From Paenibacillus prosopidis (GTDB lineage: Bacteria > Bacillota > Bacilli > Paenibacillales > Paenibacillaceae), in assembly GCF_003337375.1 (NCBI RefSeq), contig NZ_QPJD01000001.1, positions 124,001-188,000 on the forward strand: a stretch of 64,000 nt of DNA, read 5' to 3'. Shown in pieces: positions 43,245-52,355 of the stretch. Numbering within the stretch: the stretch's first letter is position 1; each line of letters opens with the position of its first letter. A program made the translations under genes and the position numbers. Below the pieces are notes generated by a model. It did no database searches and had not been told where the DNA came from. It was given only the letters and a program-made list of their open reading frames with translations.

Positions 43245-45101
43245 ATGAAACAATTTGTTAAAAAACCGGCATTATTGTTTTTCCCCCTGCTCGCATTTAT
43301 GCTGCTCTTTCAAGCTGTAGCCATGGCAGTTCCCGCTCCGCCTCCTAGCTATCCCATGTACGACACGGCGAACATCAACAACGAAACCAAATGGAACATC
43401 ATGAATGTGCATGACCCGGAGGTCATCAAAGACGGCGGATTTTACTGGATGTATTCCACCGATTACAAGGTAGGCGGAACAGCTACGCCCGGTATTCAAG
43501 TCAGACGCTCCACGGATCTGGTGAACTGGTCCTGGTACGGCTACGCCTTCAGCGGCATGCCGGCCGGAGCCAAAAGCTGGACCGGCGTCGACGTGATCTG
43601 GGCTCCTGAAATCGTGAAGATGGGGAGCACCTATTACCTCTATTATTGCGCATCCCAATTCGGTACACGGACCTCCTACATCGGCGTGGCCACCTCCAGT
43701 TCTCCTGCAGGGCCCTGGAGCGATAAGGGGGAAGTCTTCAAAACAAAGGATGGGGACAGCTATCAGGCCAATGCCATTGACCCGAACATCATCTTTGACG
43801 CTTCCGGCAACCCGTGGATGAGCTATGGCTCCTTCTTCGGCGGTATTTACGTGAACCGCATCGATGCCGCAACGGGCAAATTAGTTACTTACGGTCAAGG
43901 AACCCTCATTGCCAAACGCGCTTCCAGCGTAAACGGCGGCGTGGAGGGTCCAAATTTGGTTTATAATACGTCGGATCAAAAGTATTATTTGTTCACCTCC
44001 TACGACAGCTGCTGCAGCGCATTCGACTATAATGTCCGCGTGGGACGCTCCTCCAGCATTACCGGCCCATACGTGGATTTTAACGGAAACGCGCTGACCA
44101 ATACGACGCTGGCTCCATCAGAGGTCGGAACCAAGGTTTTAGGCAGCTACGGATTCAGCGGGGCCGACGGCTGGTATGGGCCCGGGCACAACACCATTCT
44201 GCAGGACGGGACCAACTGGTATATGATCCATCACGCGCGTGGAGAGGCAGACAAGAACTGGACATATCTGCACGTCCGCAAAATGATGTGGGTGAACGGC
44301 TGGCCCGTCGTATCCCCGGAGCGTTACACCGGCGAAACTGAAACGACCTTATCCGCGAACGTAGTTGCAGGCAATTGGGAGTCGATCGTGCTGGACCGTG
44401 GCAATAACGGAAAAATCACGTCCACCTCCGTAGCCCTTCTCGCCAGCGGCAAGATCGGATCGGAATCCAGCTCCAACTTCTGGGAGTTTACCGCTCCTAA
44501 TACGCTTAAGCTGAACTGGTACGCACCCGGTCAGGCTCCGGGGGACTATTGGATCGATACGGTGAAAGTGATGGAGTCGTGGGATTGGGAGAAAAACCGC
44601 CGAACTTACGTCTACTCCGGATACAATCAAAGCGGTACCGCCATCTGGGGCAAAAAAATGAACGAGCCTGTTATTTCCGGAGCCACTTACAAGCTGATCA
44701 ATGTCGGCAGCAACAAGGCGCTGGACGTAGCCAACGGCGGGACGGCCAACGGCACCAACGTGCAGATTTGGGAAGACAACGGCTTTAACCCGCAAAAGTG
44801 GACCATTACGAAAAATTCCGATGGGACTTACAAGCTGCTTAACGTCGGCAGTAACAAAGTGCTGGATGTAGCGAACGGCGGTACGGCCGACGGCACCAAC
44901 GTACAGATTTGGGACAGTAACGGACTGTCTGCACAGAAATGGAATATCAATCTGAATACCGACGGCACTTACACATTGGTGAACACCGGCAGCGGCAAGG
45001 CGCTGGATGTGGCAAACGGAGGAACCGCCAACGGTACGAACGTACAGATTTGGACCGGCAACGGCTTTGCCTCCCAGAAGTGGCAGCTCATTGCACAGTA
45101 A
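43245..45101 (+). CDS. Secreted GH43 endo-arabinanase with ricin-type lectin (CBM13) domain
   Basis: The start ATG 43245 follows AGGGAGG; 618 residues. A signal peptide (1 to about 32) precedes a five-blade GH43 propeller: NVHDPEVIKDGGFYWMYS with the general-base Asp, AIDPNIIFDASGNPWMSYGS with the pKa-tuning Asp, and GGVEGPNLVY with the acid Glu. This is the pattern of GH43_4/5 endo-1,5-alpha-L-arabinanases (HDP, SYGS, EGP). The middle includes a beta-sandwich like those of arabinanases. Three C-terminal lectin repeats (each with KALDVANGGTANGTNVQIW and QKW) form a beta-trefoil sugar-binding domain. It would debranch plant arabinan outside the cell. Confidence 0.9.
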   Translation: MKQFVKKPALLFFPLLAFMLLFQAVAMAVPAPPPSYPMYDTANINNETKWNIMNVHDPEVIKDGGFYWMYSTDYKVGGTATPGIQVRRSTDLVNWSWYGYAFSGMPAGAKSWTGVDVIWAPEIVKMGSTYYLYYCASQFGTRTSYIGVATSSSPAGPWSDKGEVFKTKDGDSYQANAIDPNIIFDASGNPWMSYGSFFGGIYVNRIDAATGKLVTYGQGTLIAKRASSVNGGVEGPNLVYNTSDQKYYLFTSYDSCCSAFDYNVRVGRSSSITGPYVDFNGNALTNTTLAPSEVGTKVLGSYGFSGADGWYGPGHNTILQDGTNWYMIHHARGEADKNWTYLHVRKMMWVNGWPVVSPERYTGETETTLSANVVAGNWESIVLDRGNNGKITSTSVALLASGKIGSESSSNFWEFTAPNTLKLNWYAPGQAPGDYWIDTVKVMESWDWEKNRRTYVYSGYNQSGTAIWGKKMNEPVISGATYKLINVGSNKALDVANGGTANGTNVQIWEDNGFNPQKWTITKNSDGTYKLLNVGSNKVLDVANGGTADGTNVQIWDSNGLSAQKWNINLNTDGTYTLVNTGSGKALDVANGGTANGTNVQIWTGNGFASQKWQLIAQ

Positions 45102-45170
45102 GAGCCGCTTATAAGCTCATGAGCACCGGACTGCCCGGCGGGTTTTCGTCCATTTATCCATAAACCAAAA

Positions 45171-45208
45171 AACCAGCGGTCCAAGGACATTTCCTTGAAC
45201 CGCTGGTT
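45171..45208. terminator. Terminator between convergent GH43 and GH15 genes
   Basis: AACCAGCGGT-CCAAGG / CCTTG-AACCGCTGGTT with a T-run on the minus strand. Confidence 0.8.
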
Positions 45209-45219
45209 AGCGTTATTTT

Positions 45220-47196
45220 CTATTTAACAGCTGCTTCGCTAGTAGTGACGCCGCTGGCAGCTTCCGCTTCCGCGAGCATAAAGATCGTCAATATAAACAT
45301 CGCGTGCGACCAGGTGAGCGGTACGACCCAAGCGGTTTCGCCTGTTTTTTTGTCAACCTGCTCGGGGAGCAAGCCAGTCTCGGTACGGTGATCGAGCGCC
45401 CACTTGAGCAAGCGCTTAGCATCATCGATGCTTCCGGTCTGGATACGGTAGTGGGCGAGCCATAGCGTCGTAAGGATCCATGGATTGCCGCCGATATAAA
45501 TGTCATCCTCGTAGCGTTTGATGCCGCCGACACCCGGGACGGTTAACGCGGCTTCCACAGCATCGGCGGTTCGGCGCATATAGTCGTGATCTGCCGGAAC
45601 AGCGGCGAATGGGACGGAGATACCGAGCAAGCTGATGTCAAGGATGGGATCGTGAGCGAGTACATGTTTTTTGTAGCCTTTATTGGTTACCGTAATATGA
45701 CCGGCAGCGCCGCCGGCGAGAGCCTGTTCATATTTAACCGCATTAACGGTAAGGTTAACGCCGCGATAGAAGCTGCCTAGCTCCTCATTCCAGCAGAGCT
45801 CAGTAATCGCGGCTGCAATCCGCTCAGCCGCAGCTGTCCACTCGGATGCCAGCTCAGGTCTGCCAGCCAGCTCAGCAAAACTTGCGGCTGTGGTCAAGCC
45901 GCCATATACAGCAGCGGAGGAGTAAGTATGCGACGCCTCACGCTCTTCCCACAGGTCTATGCTCGGCTTAGGCAAGCCGCTTTCTGCATCCAGGTAGCTG
46001 ATCAGGAAGGAAGCGCCTTTCTCTACAGCCGGCCATACTTGCTCAGCGAAGCGGCTGTCCTTTTTCTCCAAATAATGCTGCCACATTCCCCATAGGATGG
46101 ACGAGCCTTCATCGATTTGCAAGCCCCATGACGGAGCTAAGCTGCCGTCGTGATAGTGGCGCTGCTGCCAAGAGCCATCCGGCGATTGGGCCGAAAGCGT
46201 CCATGCATAGAAGCTGTCGGATAGCGATCCAAGACCTGCTTTATCAAGCGCGGTTGTAATGAATGCGGCATCCCGGCCCCAACAGAACGAATAACCGCCG
46301 CAGCGTTCAAATTTTTCGTCGAACTCAGGAGCGGCAATAATGCTGCCCGTTTGTTCATCGGACATAAGCTTAAACATAAGCAGCGAGCGTTCGTACAAAT
46401 CAGAAATCTCGGCATCATCAATGGGGCAGGGCGCTGCCGCCGCCAAGTAATCGCTCCAATATGCCGTCGTTTCCGCAATCCATTCGGAGCTTGCTTTGCT
46501 CTTCGCATTACGCATTTGCTGCAGCGCAGTTGCTTCATCATGTCCAGCCGCAATGTAGACGGGAATCGTTACGGAAGCGCCGGCTGCCAGCTGTTCTATG
46601 CTCCATTTTAAAGCGCCGTCCGGTCTCATATCGATTCCTTTACCGTCTAGCTCGCCGTTTTGAACCGATTCCCACGCTAGCCCTGCTTGATACTGAGTGC
46701 ATACGTTTGCACTTGAAAGCGCAAAATAATACTTATGGCGGAAATGAACCAAAGAGTCATCATCTGCGTTAAACAGGGTCGTGTTATAAAGCTGATTTTC
46801 GCTCATAAGGAAAGAAGAATGAAGGACAAACGAAAATGAAGCAGGCTGATCGCTTACGTTAGTGAATGTATATTCGCGTACGATGAGATCATGACCGGGA
46901 ACGGCGAAATGTAAGCTTTCAATTTGAAGGGGCTGCTGGTCGGAACATGCGTTTACGCGCAAAATATTCGTTTTTGAAACGTATGCAGCCTCATGAGTCC
47001 AGCCTTCCGCCTCTTCATCAAACCATGAAACGGCGGATTGCTCCCATTGAATACCTGTGCGGACCGCATCGACATGCTGCGGCAAGTCAATATTCGGCCA
47101 CCATAGGCGATACATCTTTCCTGTGCGGCCGAGTGATGCCAGAAACTTGGAATTGCCGATAATAGCATCCACTAAAAACGGTTTTTTGTCCGACAA
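45220..47196 (-). CDS. GH15 glucoamylase-like enzyme, cytoplasmic
   Basis: The preferred start is TTG 47196, nine bases after AAAAGGAG; a TTG at 47205 touches that SD. 658 residues, no signal peptide. The N-terminal beta-sandwich (FLASLGRTGKMYRLWWPNIDLPQHVD) is typical of prokaryotic GH15, and the (alpha/alpha)6 barrel has FCWGRDAAFITTALDKAG, then SWGLQIDEGSSILWGMWQHY with a catalytic Glu, and GNPWILTTLWLAHY near the end. It should release glucose from the ends of imported maltodextrins or isomaltodextrins. Only five bases separate it from the LacI-type gene, so the two are one operon. Confidence 0.88.
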   Translation of the reverse strand: MSDKKPFLVDAIIGNSKFLASLGRTGKMYRLWWPNIDLPQHVDAVRTGIQWEQSAVSWFDEEAEGWTHEAAYVSKTNILRVNACSDQQPLQIESLHFAVPGHDLIVREYTFTNVSDQPASFSFVLHSSFLMSENQLYNTTLFNADDDSLVHFRHKYYFALSSANVCTQYQAGLAWESVQNGELDGKGIDMRPDGALKWSIEQLAAGASVTIPVYIAAGHDEATALQQMRNAKSKASSEWIAETTAYWSDYLAAAAPCPIDDAEISDLYERSLLMFKLMSDEQTGSIIAAPEFDEKFERCGGYSFCWGRDAAFITTALDKAGLGSLSDSFYAWTLSAQSPDGSWQQRHYHDGSLAPSWGLQIDEGSSILWGMWQHYLEKKDSRFAEQVWPAVEKGASFLISYLDAESGLPKPSIDLWEEREASHTYSSAAVYGGLTTAASFAELAGRPELASEWTAAAERIAAAITELCWNEELGSFYRGVNLTVNAVKYEQALAGGAAGHITVTNKGYKKHVLAHDPILDISLLGISVPFAAVPADHDYMRRTADAVEAALTVPGVGGIKRYEDDIYIGGNPWILTTLWLAHYRIQTGSIDDAKRLLKWALDHRTETGLLPEQVDKKTGETAWVVPLTWSHAMFILTIFMLAEAEAASGVTTSEAAVK

Positions 47197-47201
47197 TGCT
47201 G

Positions 47202-48230
47202 TCAACTCCTTTTGGATACGGTTTGTATGGATGATTCGCGAACGATCAGTCTATGCGGAATAATCATTCGGCTTTGATGTACAGTTTCTTCTTGAATAAG
47301 TCGAATTAGCATTTGCGATGCCGTGTAGCCAAGCTGATACGTTCCGATATCAATAGAGCTGATCGGGGGTGTCGCAAGCTCGGACAGAGCGATGTTATTG
47401 AAGCTGACGATACTGAGATCTTCGGGCACCTTGTAGCCAAGCTCGGTTAAGCCCCGTAATACGCCGAAGCCGACAACGTCGTCAATGACGACTAAGCCGC
47501 TCGGTCTCTCGGGCAAGCCCATCATGAAAGACATGGCGCGATAGCCGCTCTGCTGCAGAAATTCGCCTTCAACGATCCATTCCGAGCGTACCTGCAGACC
47601 CGCATCGTTCATGGCCCGGCGATAGCCCGCCATCCGGTCGTGCGCCACCGTTAATGCAGGCGGTCCGCTGACGAAGCCGATTCGTTCATGGCCTTGGATG
47701 ATCAAATGCTGCGTCGCATCATAGGCTGCTTGTTCATTGTTGTTGTCGACAGATAAAATATTCGGATGATCTTCCGTTCGCCCAATTAATACAGTAGGGA
47801 AGTTGTGTTTATTCAATAAATCGATTAATGGGTCATTCACGCGTGAAGATAACAAAATAACGCCGTCAACTCTGCGCCCGAATACGAGACGGGATACCGT
47901 TTCTGTCTCATCGTGCGGGGAGGTGGCTGCCGTCAGCAGCATATCATAGCCCGCCCGTGTCGATTGTGCCAGTATTCCGCGCAGCAATTCACCGAAGAAA
48001 AAATCCTGAAACAGCTCTTCGGCAGGCCGGGGCAGCATAATCGCGAGTGTCTGAGTCGTCTTTGAAACGAGACTCTTCGCCATCACGTTCGGATGATAGC
48101 CCATTTCCTCCATAAAGCGCTTTACCTTTAATGAGGTTGCTTTACTAATTCTAGGGTGATTGGAGACGACCCTGGAAACCGTAGAAGGTGACACCCCAGC
48201 TGCTTTTGCAATATCTTTAATGGTTACCAT
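47202..48230 (-). CDS. LacI-family regulator, MalR-like
   Basis: Start ATG 48230 (MVTIKDIAKAAGVSPSTVSRVVSN); an earlier in-frame ATG has no better SD. 342 residues: the LacI HTH and hinge helix (about 3-60), then a periplasmic-binding-protein-like sensor with VDGVILLSSRVND, VLIGRTEDHPNILSVDNNN and GHERIGFVSGP. It is co-transcribed with the glucoamylase and divergent from the mdxEFG operon, as MalR-type maltose regulators are. CAAACG-centred palindromes in the shared upstream region are its likely operators, and one like them lies before the giant amylase-pullulanase. Confidence 0.88.
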   Translation of the reverse strand: MVTIKDIAKAAGVSPSTVSRVVSNHPRISKATSLKVKRFMEEMGYHPNVMAKSLVSKTTQTLAIMLPRPAEELFQDFFFGELLRGILAQSTRAGYDMLLTAATSPHDETETVSRLVFGRRVDGVILLSSRVNDPLIDLLNKHNFPTVLIGRTEDHPNILSVDNNNEQAAYDATQHLIIQGHERIGFVSGPPALTVAHDRMAGYRRAMNDAGLQVRSEWIVEGEFLQQSGYRAMSFMMGLPERPSGLVVIDDVVGFGVLRGLTELGYKVPEDLSIVSFNNIALSELATPPISSIDIGTYQLGYTASQMLIRLIQEETVHQSRMIIPHRLIVRESSIQTVSKRS

Positions 48231-48726
48231 GATAAATTGAGCCCCCATCGCGCAATCGTTTGTGCTTTATATGCTTCATCCTAATGCAACTGTTGTCTAA
48301 ATGTAAATATATATCTTCGGAAAGCGTTTCACAAATGTTAAAAAACTGAATAAGAAAGAGAAAATAGGCGGAAATAACAGATAACCTATTATTTTTGCTG
48401 AATATTGAACTGTGCAAACGTTTTAACAAACCCCATTCCCTGTTGTATGATGAAAACACGAATATAACGCTTACAAAACAATTCTACTAGCATAAAACTG
48501 TGTGAAATGGCAATTTATCCGATTCCACAGCATTTTCTAGCGATGCTTGTACAAACGTTTGCGCGGATTGTGATCCAGGCTTTTAAATAAGAGCATGTAG
48601 ATCCGAGTCCTGAACGCTTATTGTTTGTATAATAACAGCATTTTATGAAAGTGAGCTAAAGGAATGGTATGGACGGCGCTATTTCAGAAAAGGCATGAAA
48701 CACATTATGGAGGGGGATTACCTAGC
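48231..48726. promoter_or_regulatory. Divergent lacI/mdx control region
   Basis: No gene. LacI-type palindromic elements: GAAAGCGTTTCAC at about 48319, GCAAACGTTTTAAC at 48414-48427 and ACAAACGTTTGCG at 48551-48563; the last is close to the streptococcal MalR operator core GCAAACGTTTGC. TATAAT (48628-48633) is the best -10 for mdxE but has no clear -35. Confidence 0.6.
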
Positions 48727-50049
48727 ATGAAAAAGTGGTTTGTAATGTCATTAATCGTTGCCTTGTTTATCATTTCCGCTTGCGGCGGAGCGAATAAAGG
48801 AGGTAATACAGAGGGCGCTGGAAACGCAACGAATGCTCCGGCAAACAATACTGCAGCGGGTAACACAAATGAAGGCGCTGCCGATGCCGAAGATATTACT
48901 CCAGAAGAGGGCGCATCGCTGCTCGTATGGGAAAGTAAAGAAGAGCGTCCATTCGTAGAAGCAATCGCGAAGGAATTTACGGAGAAATACGGTATTGAAG
49001 TGAGATTCGAAGAGGTTGGCGCAGCGGATCAAGTAACGAAGCTGACAACTGACGGGCCTGCAGGCCTCGGCGCTGACGTTGTTGTTTTCCCTCACGATAA
49101 CCTGGGCAGAGCGGTAACGGCTGGGCTTGTATTGCCGAACGACTTCTATGAAGAAAAATCCAAAAGCGAAAACTCCGAAATCGCGGTAAACGCGGTAACA
49201 TACGACGGTGTGCTTTACGGCTACCCCCGTTCGATCGAAACATACGCATTGTTTTACAACAAAGCACTAATCAAAGAAGCGCCAAAAACGTTTGACGAAA
49301 TCGTAGAGTTCGCAAAAACGTTCAATGATGTGCCTAACAACAAATACGCTCTTATGTGGGATGTTGGTAACTTCTACTTCAACTACCCGTTCATCTCCAC
49401 AGGCGGATATGTATATGGCGACAACGGTCAAAACAAAGACGACATCGGCCTTAACACGGAAGGCGCAATCAGCGGCGTGAAATACTACGGCTCCCTGAAA
49501 AACAGTATCCTTCCTTTGAATTCCGGCGACATCACTTACGATATCAAAAAAGGCTTGTTCACAGGCGGAACGCTTGCAATGGATATTAACGGTCCTTGGA
49601 CAATCGCGGATTACAAAAACGCAGGCATCGATTTCGGCGTGGCTCCGCTTCCAAGCATCAACGGTCAACCGGCATCCTCCTTCTCCGGCGTTAAAGCTTG
49701 GTACGTGAACCAATTCTCGAAATACCCGCAAGCTGCACGCTTGTTCGCAAGCTTTGCTTCGACAAAAGCAGCTCAACTGAAGGATTTCGAATTGACAGGC
49801 GCAATTCCAGCTAACATTGAAGCAACAAACGATCCATCTGTTCAATCGAACGAAATTGTTAAAGGCTTCGTTGCTCAGTTCAACCAATCGACGCCAATGC
49901 CTTCCATCCCGGAAATGGGTAACGTATGGAGCCCAATCGCGGCAGCATTCGCTGACGTATGGAACTCCGGCAAAGACGCGAAAGAGGCTCTTGATAACGC
50001 CGTACAGCAAATTAAAGACGCAAATAACGGCGCAGCGGCAGCAAAATAA
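48727..50049 (+). CDS. mdxE: Maltodextrin-binding lipoprotein (MdxE/MalE type)
   Basis: Start ATG 48727 after GGAGGGGG; 440 residues. Signal peptide with lipobox LFIISACGG (lipid on Cys), then an N/G/A-rich linker and a family-1 solute-binding domain: LLVWESKEERPFVEAIAKEFTEKYGIEV, ADVVVFPHDNLGRAVTAG, YPRSIETYALFYNKALI and GTLAMDINGPWTI, all typical of MalE/MdxE. It captures maltodextrins at the outer face of the membrane and hands them to MdxFG. First gene of the four-gene operon. Confidence 0.92.
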   Translation: MKKWFVMSLIVALFIISACGGANKGGNTEGAGNATNAPANNTAAGNTNEGAADAEDITPEEGASLLVWESKEERPFVEAIAKEFTEKYGIEVRFEEVGAADQVTKLTTDGPAGLGADVVVFPHDNLGRAVTAGLVLPNDFYEEKSKSENSEIAVNAVTYDGVLYGYPRSIETYALFYNKALIKEAPKTFDEIVEFAKTFNDVPNNKYALMWDVGNFYFNYPFISTGGYVYGDNGQNKDDIGLNTEGAISGVKYYGSLKNSILPLNSGDITYDIKKGLFTGGTLAMDINGPWTIADYKNAGIDFGVAPLPSINGQPASSFSGVKAWYVNQFSKYPQAARLFASFASTKAAQLKDFELTGAIPANIEATNDPSVQSNEIVKGFVAQFNQSTPMPSIPEMGNVWSPIAAAFADVWNSGKDAKEALDNAVQQIKDANNGAAAAK

Positions 50050-50195
50050 TACGGCAAGCCCGGATCTCACCCGTCGAATTGATTCGGCGGGTGAACCGAT
50101 GTTTACTTCATACGCGCCAAAGGCCGGCTTCTGCCGTTTACGCTTATGACGCTTACTAATCGTTTTCTCAAATGAAAGGAAGGGAGCCAGGCGGT

Positions 50196-51509
50196 ATGAA
50201 TCGTCATCGCAGCATAGCGGCTATTCTATCAGTACTCTTCATGGGTCTTGGCCAATTGTATAACCGGCAATTCGTTAAGGGCTTGCTATTAATAGCTGTC
50301 AACGCGACAGCGCTTATATATCTTGTACCGAATATAGGCAAGGCTATTTGGGGTGTTGTTACACTAGGGGAAAAGACGCAAGGGCTTAAAAAAGTAGGCA
50401 GAATCAATGTTCCCGTTCCAGGGGACCATTCCATTTTCCTGTTGATAAGCGGTCTGATAACGATTCTTATTTTTGCGATATTTATGACCATCTACATTAT
50501 GAATATTCGCGATGCTTACCGGAACGGAAGCTTGAGAGATAAAGGCATGGCTGTTCCAGATTTCAAAAAGACGTGGGCCTATGTGACGGATAAGAATTTT
50601 CCGCTGTTAATGTTGGCGATTCCGGCTCTGGGCGTATTATTTTTGACCATTATGCCAATTGTCTTCATGATCATGCTTGCTTTCACCAACTATGCATCGC
50701 CTAATCATATTCCGCCGAAAGCGCTTGTCGACTGGGTGGGCTTTGAGACTTTCGCCAATCTGTTGACGCTGAAAACCTGGAGTCATACCTTCATAGGCGT
50801 ATTTACATGGACGATTGTTTGGGCGGTTATCGCTACGGTTACCACTTATTTCGGCGGCATGCTTGTTGCGCTGCTGATTGAGTCGAAGGGCGTTCGTTTG
50901 AAAAAGCTCTGGCGGACATTATTCATTATTCCGTACGCCATCCCGCAGCTTATTTCGCTTCTCGTTATGCGTAATCTGTTCAACGGACAATTCGGACCGG
51001 TTAATCAGTACTTGGGCTATTTCGGTCTAGGCAAGCTGCCTTGGCTGACCGATCCGTTCTGGGCGAAGGTTACCGTTATTTTGGTAAATATGTGGGTCGG
51101 CATTCCGGTGTCGATGGTGCTTATTTTGGGCGTGTTGACGGCAATTCCGAAGGATCTGTATGAAGCGGCGGATGTCGACGGGGCATCCGGCTTTCAAAAG
51201 TTCAAAATTATTACCGTTCCGTTTATCCTGTTCTCAACAGCACCGATTCTTATTATGCAGTTCGCCGGAAACATTAATAACTTTAACGTTATTTTCCTGC
51301 TTACGAACGGCGATCCGGTCAAAGGCGATTATCAATTCGCCGGAAGCACCGATTTGCTCGTTACGTGGCTGTATAAGCTGACGCTGAACAATAGCCAATT
51401 CAATATGGCTTCCGCAATCGGCATTATCATATTCTTGATCGTGGCGTCCTTCTCCATATGGAACTATCGCCGCTCGCGGTCATTCAAAGAGGAGGATATG
51501 ATCCAATGA
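50196..51509 (+). CDS. mdxF: Maltodextrin ABC permease MdxF (MalF type)
   Basis: Start ATG 50196, ten bases after AAGGGAG; 437 residues, nearly the length of B. subtilis MdxF (435). The long N-terminal part has extra helices (HRSIAAILSVLFMGLGQLYNRQFVKGLL) like TM2-type leaders, and a MalF-like loop domain. The EAA loop is IPKDLYEAADVDGASGFQKFKIITVPF. It forms the channel with MdxG; the ATPase (an MsmX-like shared subunit) is not encoded here. It overlaps mdxG by ATGA. Confidence 0.93.
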   Translation: MNRHRSIAAILSVLFMGLGQLYNRQFVKGLLLIAVNATALIYLVPNIGKAIWGVVTLGEKTQGLKKVGRINVPVPGDHSIFLLISGLITILIFAIFMTIYIMNIRDAYRNGSLRDKGMAVPDFKKTWAYVTDKNFPLLMLAIPALGVLFLTIMPIVFMIMLAFTNYASPNHIPPKALVDWVGFETFANLLTLKTWSHTFIGVFTWTIVWAVIATVTTYFGGMLVALLIESKGVRLKKLWRTLFIIPYAIPQLISLLVMRNLFNGQFGPVNQYLGYFGLGKLPWLTDPFWAKVTVILVNMWVGIPVSMVLILGVLTAIPKDLYEAADVDGASGFQKFKIITVPFILFSTAPILIMQFAGNINNFNVIFLLTNGDPVKGDYQFAGSTDLLVTWLYKLTLNNSQFNMASAIGIIIFLIVASFSIWNYRRSRSFKEEDMIQ

Positions 51510-52351
51510 AAATGGGGCGCAAAACTGCAACCTTCATTCGACTGACGCTAAGCTATTTGGTTCTGATCGCAATCGCCGTATGCGCGATTTATCCGGCTCT
51601 ATGGGTGCTGCTTTCGTCCTTGCGTCCGGGAACGGCTCTGTTCAGTCCGAAGCTCATACCGGATACATTCACGCTGGCGCATTATAAGGAGTTGTTTACG
51701 AATCCAAGCTTCCGCTATGGGGTTTGGTATCTGAATACGCTCAAAATCGCAACGCTGACGATGATTTTCTCAACGATTCTTACTACGCTAAGCATGTATG
51801 CTCTTTCGCGCTTCCGCTTCCGCGGCCGCAAAAACACGCTTACGGTCATGCTCGTTCTCGGCATGTTTCCCGGCTTCATGAGTATGATTGCTATCTTTAT
51901 TTTCTTATTGCAGCTTAATTTGCTCGACACCCATGCGGCGCTTATTCTCGTCTATTCGGCGGGTTCGGTGCTTGGCGGCTTCGTTGTCAAAGGGTTCTAC
52001 GACACCATTCCGCGCAGCCTGGATGAAGCGGCACGAATTGACGGTGCATCGCATACGCAGGTTTTCATCAAAATCATGCTGCCGTTGTCGCGTCCGATGC
52101 TCACTTACGTGGCGCTGACTACGTTTACGGGAGCATGGGTCGACTTTATTTTCGCGAGGTTGGTGCTTCGCAGCAAAGAAAACTGGACGCTTGCGGTCGG
52201 GATGTGGGATTTGGTTAACTCGTACCAAAACAGTAACTTTACGCTATTTGCAGCCGGAGCCGTATTAATTGCCATTCCGATTACGCTCTTGTTTGTCTTC
52301 CTTCAAAAGTTCTTGGTACAGGGCTTGACGTCCGGCGCCTCGAAGGGATGA
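51506..52351 (+). CDS. mdxG: Maltodextrin ABC permease MdxG (MalG type)
   Basis: ATG 51506 overlaps the mdxF stop and lies behind AGAGGAGG inside mdxF. 281 residues, six helices, EAA loop IPRSLDEAARIDGASHTQVFIKIMLPLSRPM, and the MalG-type C-terminus reaching into the ATPase (FVFLQKFLVQGLTSGASKG). With MdxE and MdxF it imports maltodextrins. The amylase lipoprotein gene begins five bases later. Confidence 0.93.
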   Translation: MKMGRKTATFIRLTLSYLVLIAIAVCAIYPALWVLLSSLRPGTALFSPKLIPDTFTLAHYKELFTNPSFRYGVWYLNTLKIATLTMIFSTILTTLSMYALSRFRFRGRKNTLTVMLVLGMFPGFMSMIAIFIFLLQLNLLDTHAALILVYSAGSVLGGFVVKGFYDTIPRSLDEAARIDGASHTQVFIKIMLPLSRPMLTYVALTTFTGAWVDFIFARLVLRSKENWTLAVGMWDLVNSYQNSNFTLFAAGAVLIAIPITLLFVFLQKFLVQGLTSGASKG

Positions 52352-52355
52352 TGGC

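Noticed and set aside
48317..48332. Possible cre GGAAAGCGTTTCAC
   Set aside because: Three mismatches to the cre consensus; kept only as a LacI-type element in the control region.
49267..50070. 267-codon minus-strand frame opposite mdxE
   Set aside because: Shadow of the binding-protein gene, no start signal.
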